The position numbers and the translations under genes were made by a program. Positions 55,618 to 64,000 of a stretch of 64,000 nt of DNA are shown here, piece by piece. The first letter of the stretch is position 1; every line of letters begins with the position of its first letter. The DNA lies in contig NW_003314361.1 of the NCBI RefSeq assembly GCF_000143415.4, positions 70,653 to 134,652 of the forward strand, written 5' to 3'. This stretch comes from Selaginella moellendorffii (lineage: Eukaryota > Streptophyta > Lycopodiopsida > Selaginellales > Selaginellaceae). The notes beneath the pieces were generated by a model that had not been told where the DNA came from, made no database searches, and worked only from the letters and a program-made list of their open reading frames with translations.

Positions 55618-56214
55618 CAGCTGGACCATAGCGAAAAGACATATCAGTTTGCAAGCGAGGCATGACAGAGCTTGGGAATCAGTATCTACTTGCTGGAGCT
55701 GTGCATGTGGTGGAATTTCTGAAAGAAACATTTAGCTGCTCTTGGGTGGGGGCTTTGTGGGGAAAGCTTTATGAGCCTCTTGTGCATAGGCTGCTGTTGA
55801 AGGGTGGTGATTTTGTTATCAAGCCAGTTTACGATGATGGAAGCTCCAGTCTCAAGACTTCCCATCATATTGGACCTCATATCATGCTAGAGGCAATGGT
55901 GAGTTTTAAGTACGTGAAACCAACTTCTGAAGTCTTTCCGAGCATTGATTTTGGTATGGATGAAGACATTCTCATTCAGGTCTTCAAGAGACAGGATGGA
56001 AAACAGGCTTTAAAGCGAGTGGCTTAGAAATGGTGGATGCTGCGTTGAAGAGATCAAGCTACAGGTTGTGGTCGTGTGTTCCAAAAGAGACGTTTCCAGG
56101 AACTGGATGGCAGCAATACAAGAATAATAAAGATGGAGTCTATGGGAAAAGAAATGCAGTATTTGGGAAGATACGCCAGTTTGTTGTTCAAGTGGACTAT
56201 GAGGATGCATGATG
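55618..56214 (+). pseudogene. Crinkler/RHS-like protein fragment, copy 2 (inverted)
   Basis: Very close to copy 1 from 'agcgaaaagacat' on: QYLLAGAVHVVEFLKETFSC, ALWGKLYEPLVHRLLLKG, GDFVIKPVYDDGSS, DEDILIQVFKRQDGK, VVQVDYEDA, with the stop at about 56210. Compared with copy 1 it lacks a stretch after HIMLEA and has a frameshift near 56005, where ALKRVA ends prematurely. It also lacks the upstream GGVPRYVL part; the sequence before 55618 is unrelated to copy 1. Confidence 0.45.
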
Positions 56215-56730
56215 AAGCTTCTGTTTTTTTATATATATATACTGACAATATAAATTTCTCAGTAAATCAAAGTCTTTAATACAATATGTTCGTTATTTTA
56301 ATAATCAAAGATTTATATGATTTATCAGTTGATAAAATATTCAAATAAATCCAAGTGTAACAACTTAAATTGACCGAAGTATAACTGCTGATGAGGATAA
56401 TATAAATACCATGCTAATCCTTGGTGGGCGCTATATATTTGCCTTATATATCTAACAGTGTTCCGGAATTATGTGCTTTAACAACATAACCACTTAGTAA
56501 ATTTGAAAAGCAATTTCTAAATTTATAATCTCAGCCTTAGAAAAAAGAGTTTGGTGGAAAGCTTTGCCATCAGCCTAATGCACTTTTTGTATTAGATTAA
56601 TAAAATGGCAAACAAAGTATAGCATTATTTTGATAAGCTTTAAAACACATAATTAAAGTGATTGAAGTCAGTACACTAAGAGTTTATGAATGACTTTTTG
56701 CTTTGTACATGCTTCCCTGGATTCAATAGA
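56215..56730. other. AT-rich intergenic sequence
   Basis: No gene or repeat boundary seen. Confidence 0.5.
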
Positions 56731-57331
56731 CTAGTCTTTGCTGCTACAAGTTTTGGCGACTTGTGAGGTGTGATCGTGCTGTAAATTTCTTGTTTCGTTC
56801 ATCGGTTCTTTACGGGAAACGATTTCTGAAGCTGTAAGATTGTGTAAGCACCAATTTGAAATACTATATATATGTCTTTTGCTCTCTGTCACCTGACGGT
56901 TACTGCTCTGCAAAGGGAAAACAAGGAATGATAAGGACATACCAAGGTGGAAAAAACCACGCACCTTTTCTTCCACGTACTCGAGAAAAGCCTCAAATCG
57001 TTCGTCAGGTTCCTTGAAAAGCCATTTGTAATACGTCTCTCTGTCCTCAAAATTCTCCCGTGCAACATCAGTCATACTTCGGCCGTCAATGATCAATGCA
57101 GAATGGACAAGCGCTTGACAACTCTTTTCTCAATATCATCATCGCCCATGCCATCAAACATCCGAGGTGTTGTGAAGCCCACTTCCGGCTCATGTGCGGC
57201 TCAAGAAGCGCGATTTCAGCCTGCACCTTAGCCAATTCCTCATCCATTTTGGTAGCTAAAACCCTATCTAGAAACCCTCTTGTATGGAGGCAATGGCGCC
57301 CTAGAATCGTCAGGGACCGCACGATCTTCAT
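56731..57331 (-). pseudogene. Unrecognised gene, probably frameshifted
   Basis: The minus-strand N-terminal frame (57086-57331) includes TKMDEELAKVQAEIALLEPHM; the downstream frame (56731-57096) includes ALIIDGRSMTDVARENFEDR and KWLFKEPDERFEAFLEYVEE. In the overlap a third phase reads FDGMGDDDIEKRVVKRL, so the natural protein appears to change phase twice. It is charged and soluble-looking; no family recognised. Part of its 5' exon is repeated, inverted, at 53.75 kb. Confidence 0.35.
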
Positions 57332-57386
57332 CTGACGGCCTGGTGTTTTAGACCACTAACTCAATTATAAACAGAAGAGACAAAAA

Positions 57387-58300
57387 GTGAAAATTCAGCC
57401 ACACTTTTGTTTGTTTAAGCGATTTTACAGTTTTGTATTGCTTGCTCCTTGGTGGAGTATGCTAGGGCAGAATTATGAGAGCTTGGTGCGCAGGATCTTG
57501 GCCATGGTAAGCAGCAGCAACACAATGTGGGCATTCACCTTCCTTGATTCGCTCGCGTCTGGGGTGTTGACGACTGTGCTCGGGAGAGCTGGGACGGCGC
57601 CATTCGCATCGGTGGGAAACAAGCGTAGCATCAAGGCATTCCGGGATTGCGTGGACAAGCTATTACTGGGAGATGCTCAGGAAGATCACGCTGCTGCTGC
57701 TCCTTGCCATGGCTGAGAATTCCACATCGCGAATGCGTTGCTGCTGCTTCACTGCTTACTCGTGGGATCCGCTGCTCCTCGATGACAATGGTGATCGCGG
57801 GAAGTCGATGCTGCTACCCATCACCCGCCCTAGCTTGTTGCTAGTGCTGTCCACGGCGCCATCCCGGCAAGAGCTCCATGCATTCCTCTCCCGTCCTCGG
57901 ACAGGGCCGGGCTTCCTGAAGAAGAGCGAAGAATCACGTCTCTCCATAAGCTCTTGTAAAAGAAGAATGTACACGCCCTTTGGTTCCGGCCGCCGGGAGA
58001 AGCCGCTGCCTTGATGGATTTGCTCCAATCTGTCAAGAGCTCCTCCTCCTCTTCCTGGGGTTTCTCATCCGTGGACACCTTCCTCGTCGCCACCCTCGTC
58101 ATGCCACACTGTCTCCTCCTTCCAGTGCTTTTGCTGCCACTAGTTTCCTCACACACCACCCAACGCCATACTACTCCTCCAGACAAGCTCCATGTGCGCA
58201 TCTCGGACAAGCACTGGTTTGTGTGTCCAGTTCAAAATGGACATGTGCTAGGAGAAACTCCCTCATTTGCAATGCTGGACATCATGAAGCTGGACAAGAA
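57387..58300 (+). other. Coding-like fragments of unknown type
   Basis: A 109-codon frame (57387-57716; WWSMLGQNYESLVRRILAM, FLDSLASGVLTTVLGRAG) followed by frames at 57673-58014 and 58011-58376. GC-rich, codon-like composition, but no family identified. LGQNYESLVRRIL weakly recalls the LYEPLVHRLL block of the Crinkler/RHS-like copies. Confidence 0.25.
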
Positions 58301-58310
58301 AGTGAATTCA

Positions 58311-58570
58311 GAAGGAAGTTGGTTTATGTACACAGTAACACTAGAGTGGTGGATCATGTTGAAAGTGAAAGAATGAAATTCCTAAAGATTAATTTTGACA
58401 CAATTGCAATCAAATCACAATGGATGAGGATTATAGAGATGCAAGCTAGACTTGAATCTCTTGGTATAGAAGATTTAGCTGAAGAAGATCTTCCAAATGA
58501 GGATATGATTGTTGAGGAAGATATTAGAGATGTCGAGGAACTTGCTAAAGATGTTGAAGAAGATGAGTAA
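58311..58570 (+). pseudogene. hAT transposase C-terminal fragment
   Basis: RRKLVYVHSNTRVVDH resembles the (L)V(Y/F)VHSNLR segment near the end of plant hAT transposases. It is followed by an acidic tail (EDLAEEDLPNEDM...) and a TAA. Nothing of the catalytic core is visible upstream. A hAT-type BED finger lies 0.4 kb away on the other strand. Confidence 0.45.
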
Positions 58571-58640
58571 TAGATGGTTTGGTTTGGTCTAATGCTTTGG
58601 TTTGGTTTAGTTTGGTTTGGTTTCATGCTTTGGTTTTCCT
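58571..58640 (+). repeat. TTTGG simple repeat
   Basis: Tandem TTTGG/TTTAG units with 'catgctttgg' interruptions directly after the hAT-like stop. Confidence 0.8.
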
Positions 58641-58899
58641 ATTTTTATTAATGTGGTTTTACTAAAAATGTTTTTTTTTATCAAAAAAATTTGTGAACCG
58701 TTTAGCTGTTTGGCGTTTTCACAGCCGGTCGATAACCACGGTCGGCCGATCAGCCGGTCGACGTTTGGAACGGCTCTCACAAACTTAAAGAGTGGTGTTC
58801 CACTGGGTACATAAGGCTGGTTGTGACAACACACCCACACCCACACCCATCTACATACACCATAAACCAACAAATGCCCCATCAAAATGCCTACTCTGT

Positions 58900-59115
58900 A
58901 GATTTGCTGTAGAAAGTAAAAACAAATGGGTATTTGCAATTTTCCCCATAAACATTTGGTGAACTTGGTTCTGAACATAAAGAGGAACATTTGAAGCACT
59001 ACATGTTTCAATATCATGCCCAGAAAATTTAGCAAAATGCGCCTTAATTCGTTTCGGCGGACCACCATACATTTTTCCACAATAATTACATTTCCAACAC
59101 TTAGCTCCTTTGCTA
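58900..59115 (-). pseudogene. BED zinc finger fragment of hAT type
   Basis: Minus strand reads AKCWKCNYCGKMYGGPPKRI, then KAHFAKFSGHDIETC and PLYVQNQVHQ. This is the BED finger (C-x2-C...H) at the N-terminus of plant hAT transposases, which binds the element ends. The rest of a transposase is absent and the frame is not continued. Confidence 0.6.
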
Positions 59116-61729
59116 GAAGCATAAGGAGTGAGCTTGGTAATATGGGACTATGCCCAATCGAGTGCTATTGCTCAATTGTGCCAGAATTGCTAGAATCAAA
59201 TTTCTGAAATCACTGGAATTGTAATTTCCATTTTAGGGCAAAAATTTCAGATTTCTCAACGAGCTGCTCCACGCTCAATCGAAAGCAAAGGCCAACCGAC
59301 TGGAGAGTGTCGCCCTGTAGAGCTTGGTATGCACGCAGCTCCTATAGGCTATAGCCCTCTTTGTCGGATTCTATGTAGGCTTGCTGGGCTGGGCATTCGT
59401 GAATGGATGGATCGCTCCATGCATAGCAACAGGAGAACAACAAAGCAGTGGAGATGCAGTGGCGATGGCAATAGCTGCAGCAGCATCGGAAATCTAGCCC
59501 CTGTAAGTGCAATCACCATTTTTTTCGCCGAATGAAATCACCGAATGGAACTGTCCGATTGCATTCAGCCGACCACATTCGGCAGCGGTCAGGATTCTGG
59601 CTGAACGTGGTTGGGACCAACCATGCCCATGAGCAGGAGAGCTGGCCTTCAAAGAAGTAAGCCTGAGTGACCATTCCAAAGAAAAAGCTGTGGTAAGCTT
59701 TGAAAGTCATATGTTATGTGGTGTGTTCTGTAGGTTCCACCTTTGTCAGCTGTTTGGGCCGGTGAAAGGCTAGCTGGTCCATGAATGATGAATTACTAGA
59801 AGCTGTAGAAGAGCTGAAGAAAAATCTGAAGAAACGGAAAAGGGGGCAATAAGCTACACTCGTTCAGTGAGTTTTTCTTTTTAGTGTTAGCCTCCATATA
59901 TGGACAAGGAATGCAAGCTCAAATTTGGAGGATTGACTGAACCAGCCATTATTCTTTAACAAATTGTTCAGGGCTGGTAACCGAATGCTGGTTAGAGAGG
60001 ACCACTACACGATATTGAAGAAGCTGCACACAAGGGGCTTTTGGACACTGAAACAGCTTATGGGAGTGTTGGACAGGGTCTGCAGGAAGACCACAAAGAG
60101 GATGCAAGTCTTCAACCCAGGCAAGAGTTGCAAAGTTCATGTAGATCTTCGAATCCTCCATGGTTGAGGCAAAGAGGGAACAACCTTGGCCGAGAAGGTG
60201 CTTTAAACCCAGGGACTTTGTAATGCTGCAATGGGAGATTGAGCCAGATGGAGAAGGAGTTAAGCTGCACAAGTGGACTCAAGTGTTCATGGCCCCATCA
60301 CCAGCATGGGGAGATGGCGATGTGGAAGTTTAGTTCATAGTCTCTTTGGAGAAGAATGTAGGTTGCCCCTTCTAGGTGACAAGGGAGGATATGCTGCTAC
60401 CAATGGGAGAAGAGTAGGACATGTTGATGGTGACTAATGACAAGGTCAAGGGGAGAATTTGAGTGCTTCACTAGGCAAAAAAATAGCTAGTCATTATGCA
60501 ATCACCAACCCACTTGAGGGGAATGGCACACTCAAGTGGTGGCATCAGCAACTGATCAAAGACTTGGATTGGGATCCTACAGAATGGAGGTGAAGTTTGA
60601 ATAGTTTCTTCTCCTTTGAGGTGGAGGCATGGGATGGTTTGTTGATGAATAGAGAGGAGGCATGTGGAGAGATCCTGAAGTTATGGAGAAAATGAATCAA
60701 GCAAGGAGTTGACACAAATCAGATGGTGGACAATATGTTAGATTTCTAGAAGCTGCCAATTCAAGAGAAAGTCAAGATCACTTTTGGCTCCAATAGGACA
60801 ACAGTTCTAGGACAATGCAAGCTGAGCACGCACTGTGGGAATGTGACATGGGAAAGTAAGTATGGCAATAAATTCTCAAAGTAGCTCATGAGATAGAGGA
60901 CATTCTAGAGTTTGAAGCAAGGTGTGGCAATATGCTCCACTGGTTCGAAGGAGCACGTGGCCCAGCCACAAAGTCCAGCTTGGAGGCACACCATATGTCA
61001 TGGATGACATGGTTGGAAAATGTGAGCCCAATGGGATGAGATTGGTGTTGAGGTCGGAACATTGGTCTAGGAGGCAATGGGCCACAAATGCTGGGCAGTA
61101 TGGAGAGCAACAAGATTACAAACAATCTAGGAGGTGTGTAACCACCACCACTTCGATGGGTAACAAGCAAGAGTATTTGCTATTGTGGCCACATGGTGGA
61201 GATTTACTCTGGCACCTATTCACCTCCACTATGTCATCCTAAAGGAATGGGCAAAGCCTGATCATTTGGGGAAGTGGTGGACCAGATGGCTCCCATGTTT
61301 TAGCAGGGTGATTGATGATGAGATCTGTTTGCAGTGGCACCCTTCTAACACTATTCTTTGTTTGGTTTTGGGAGGGGACTTGGACATTGACATAATCTGA
61401 AAGATATGACCATGTCCACTTTTACTTCAAGATTAGATCCACTTGAAACATGAGAGTATCATGTAAAGTAGCTTGGTGATAGGGTGGCATGCCCAGTTTT
61501 TGTATTAATCCCACTGGGACATTAAGGAATGTACATTCACCAAATCAAGCTTCCTCCACATGGCTAGGGTTTTTGCCCTTTAGAGTATTGGTTTTGTTTT
61601 GGGGGATTTTGTTAGATCTTAAGGAGTTAGCTTCAATTTGGTTTTATTTTTGTTGCTTTTGATTAAGTTTATAAATATTACTAACCTAGTGTATTAGCAT
61701 TGGTTCCAATGGAGAATGGGCCTTATTAT
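59116..61729. other. Unassigned stretch, perhaps an old decayed element
   Basis: Short coding-like pieces without family match (for example 59964-60167, KLHTRGFWTLKQLMGVLDRV, and 60922-61242). Many stops, no LTRs or inverted repeats seen by eye. It ends in AT-rich sequence before the GT61 gene. Confidence 0.35.
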
Positions 61730-63090
61730 TTAGCTTAGCCTATCATCAGCCCCAGGCTCGACGCTACATTTGCATTCCTGTTTTGTCAAAGATGCCCGGG
61801 CTGTGCAAGAAAAGTTTGACAGGACTTCTGCCAGCCACTTTACAATAAATGTCGAGTTGATTCCCACAGGCTTGTTTTTGTAATGAAGGCTGAAGCATTG
61901 TCCTGGACTGGAAGAATCCATGGGGCATTTGGCCGTCCCTCCGTCTCTCCAATAGCCTTCATGCCCAAGGCCAGCCCAGTCAGCCAGGTGCTTGTAGATG
62001 AATTGACCGTTCCCTGCAAGCTGCAACCAGCCCTGGGGAAATGCCTCAAGAATTCTGCTCCCAGGATTCATGAAAATCATGTTGGTGAGCTGAGCACCGT
62101 GAACAGATACAAGAATATCGGTTGTGCTCATCAGCTTTACCTGGATCAATGTTAAATATTGAGTCGGTGTCATGGACATATTTTTACCTGGGAGCAGAAA
62201 TCAAGAGCTGAAAACCAGACGACGGACCACTGGCAATGGGGCCGCACCTCACACACGAGCTTGACGGCATGCTTCCAATCACTCAGGTTGACAAAGGCAC
62301 GCCCTCGTTCTCGGGCCACAAGCGCGACACGGACGGTCGTGTCGTCATCGTTAACCCCACTGCCTACTCCGCACCATTGTCGGGTCCGGCACCGAACCTG
62401 CTCGAACAAGTCCCTCAACACAGCCCCTGAAACGCCCCCAATACCTCTCCTGCTCACAACTGCTCTTTGGAAGCACACCACCCTGCCTTCTGGATGGTAC
62501 CTCATTGTGTCCACGCCTGTGGTGACACCGTTGGAATCCAAGACGCTCCGGATCCAAGCTCCCAGATCGTGACGTATCTCCCCCCGGTGGAAGATTAACA
62601 TTCTATCGCTCCGTTGGCAGCGGCTGTCCATCCTCCAGTGGACGAATTGGATGAGGTTATACATAGAATGCCAGGGGTTGGCGAAATCAAAATGAGAATC
62701 CGAGACGAGGGTTGTTCCCGGCAGAAGCAGCGCGTCCCCTGGCACATGCTGCTCAGCAAATGCGTACAGGTTCTTGGTGCCATCTCGGGTGCTGTTGCCT
62801 CTAAAGCACAAGACTCTGGACGAGGCGGAGGTGTTGAAGTAGAAGAATTCGGGGACCCCTGTCCGATTTGTGTCTTGGATCTGGGACATGAACACGTAGC
62901 TGGTACCATTCTTGGAATCCTTGACGGGGTGAAAGCGCAGGGAACGTGCTGCTTTCGACCGCTCACCTCGGAGGAATGTGAAGGCATTGTTTTGGAGAAT
63001 GGAACTGTGGATCAACACAATCCATGCGAGGACTACCAGTGCAAGTGCCGCTATGGGTGCCAAAGCTCGCCGGCGCACCATCGGTTTCAT
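61730..63090 (-). CDS. GT61-family glycosyltransferase (two exons)
   Basis: Exon 1 is 63090-62188 (301 codons), exon 2 62140-61730; the intron 62141-62187 (47 nt, GTAAAA...ATCCAG) is phase 0, giving about 437 residues, usual for the family. The N-terminus is a type II membrane anchor (basic start, hydrophobic residues about 10-28), placing it in the Golgi. The conserved C-terminal block reads DILVSVHGAQLTNMIFMNPG, the GT61/DUF563 signature; N-glycosylation-type sites lie in the middle. Plant GT61 enzymes transfer xylose or arabinose to xylan or N-glycans. Substrate cannot be told from sequence. The frame is intact and it sits 168 bp downstream of the CX9C gene on the same strand. Confidence 0.85.
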
Positions 63091-63257
63091 TCTCCCGGGG
63101 GCCTGGAGGCCTTCTCATGCTTGTTCTGTGGCAGAGCGTTATGGCCGGAATCGCGCAAGGGCGCGTTACCTTTCAGTTACTTAACAAATGACAAAATGCC
63201 AGATCTTCTGTGCTCGAAACCGGAGCCAAGAAAGAAAAGAGGGTCCGTTTGCAGCTC

Positions 63258-63579
63258 TCACTTTTTGAAGTATTTCCCAAGCCGCTGCAGGTGATAGTTG
63301 ATGGTGGTCTTCACTTTGGGCGCCCTGGCCTGTCACAACGAGGAAGGGAAGGCGTGAGGGAGCGGCAATCTAGCTGTAGGTAGCAGCAAAACGAGCACAA
63401 GGACGCACCTGGAACTCAACGCAAGCATTCAGGGCTTCTTTCTCCTTGATGCACAGATCGTCGTTGAAATTGGTCCTCTTGAGGCAGGCCAGAAATGCCA
63501 TCATCTCGTTCATGCACGGCTGTGCCTTGGGCCCGAACATCTTGGGATTTACCTTGAGCATCTCCTTCTTGTGAACCAT
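63258..63579 (-). CDS. Twin-CX9C protein, mS37/CHCHD1-like (two exons)
   Basis: Exon 1 63579-63409 and exon 2 63329-63258, with an intron of 79 nt (63330-63408, GTGCGT...TGACAG), give 80 residues. The start is the ATG in GTCGCCATGG, a strong context; an upstream in-frame TTG is less likely. Two CX9C motifs are exact: CMNEMMAFLAC and CIKEKEALNAC, which form disulphides after Mia40 import into mitochondria. The basic tail (KTTINYHLQRLGKYFKK) and the N-terminal basic KKEMLKVNPKMFGPK resemble mitochondrial ribosomal small-subunit protein mS37 (CHCHD1). Other plant CHCH proteins of Cox19-like type are the alternative. It lies 72 bp downstream of the stop of the next gene, same strand. Confidence 0.8.
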
Positions 63580-63651
63580 GGCGACTCCACCGCCTTGCGT
63601 CCAGCCCCACAACCCTAGGTACTACTAAAATAAAACTTCGAAATCTTTCTC

Positions 63652-64000
63652 TCACGTATTTGGTGGTGTGATCTTCCTCATGGAGCTGTGCAAGACCAAC
63701 ACTGCGGCACCGAGGAAACAAAGAGTTTAGAAAAGAGAGAGCTTTTCTCAGCCGAGGACCTCACCTGTAAAGCTTAGAGCTGCTGCGCAGATCAAGGCCA
63801 GTGCCACCCTGCAGTACATGAGAAGGAGCATTGTGCCTGACATGGAAGTACGAGTGCTATCGTGAGCAAAGCACAAATCTCTGGCATGAGTGAACGGAGA
63901 AGAGAAGCATACCAACATTCCCGAGCGCCACCAGCAAGCGGAACAACACGCCGTGCCTCTGTATCTTGAACGTGTTGATGAGGATCCTCAGCCCATCCCA
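63652..64000 (-). CDS. Small membrane protein, 3' part (three exons visible)
   Basis: Exons 64000-63911 (continuing outside the window), 63836-63765 and 63701-63652 join in frame through GT...AG introns of 74 and 63 nt. The readable protein (about 70 residues) has an amphipathic start (GLRILINTFKIQRHGVLFR), two hydrophobic stretches (LLVALGNVGTMLLLMY; RVALALICAAALSFTVLVL) and a short basic tail ending KITPPNT, stop TGA at 63652-63654. I do not recognise the family; a small two-pass membrane protein is likely. The 5' end is outside the window. Confidence 0.65.

Noticed and set aside
62159-63294. Plus-strand ORFs of 137 and 226 codons
   Set aside because: They are shadows of the GT61 gene and the mS37-like gene on the minus strand.

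Overview
The window looks like a transposon-rich stretch of a plant nuclear genome, most likely a lycophyte of the Selaginella type. The evidence is very short introns (about 34-81 nt, GT...AG) in every gene where splice sites can be read, TTTAGGG-type telomere-like tracts, plant families (GT61 glycosyltransferase, F-box/kelch and LRR-receptor fragments) and plant LTR retrotransposons primed by initiator tRNA-Met. The species is inference. Two runs of N (24884-25236 and 43336-43490) are assembly gaps.

Layout. 1-4.9 kb: AT-rich, with a broken gene at the left edge, a small Cys/His ORF and a decayed SWIM zinc-finger gene. 4.9-26.3 kb: a long LTR element ('element 4') with LTRs, PBS, hairpin and PPT but no coding internal region. 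It is split by a 13.4 kb CACTA-like DNA transposon (9569-22938) with matching terminal inverted repeats. 26.3-33.5 kb: fragments of older Ty3/gypsy elements and another LTR of the element-4 family. 33.5-52.3 kb: nested retrotransposons. Two closely related chromodomain Ty3/gypsy elements lie tail to tail (36265-49738) inside an older gypsy element whose gag is split between about 33.1-33.5 kb and 49.7 kb. 52.4-59.2 kb: duplicated gene fragments (two inverted copies of a protein resembling Crinkler/RHS-type proteins, an F-box/kelch scrap, two hAT pieces). 61.7-64.0 kb: intact-looking host genes on the minus strand: a GT61 glycosyltransferase, a twin-CX9C protein resembling mitoribosomal mS37/CHCHD1, and the 3' part of a small membrane protein gene.

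The most unusual feature is the CACTA-like element. It carries two divergent genes. On the plus strand is a 912-residue transposase-like frame with two N-terminal domains resembling Tnp1/En/Spm and a DUF7869-like catalytic half. On the minus strand is a multi-exon gene with a ParB/sulfiredoxin-like region followed by an FCP1/HAD-phosphatase-like region. Both genes keep frame over long distances but contain in-frame TAG/TGA codons. About 28 copies of a 22-bp palindrome (ATGGCRTG-N6-CAYGCCAT) occur throughout this element and none was seen elsewhere in the window. In the minus-strand gene at least six tiny introns consist largely of one palindrome plus splice signals, and two other copies are read as protein. 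I know of no description of such a palindrome-intron system.

Limits: everything was read by eye. Family names rest on motif recognition, not searches. Exon structures come from splice consensus and frame continuity.
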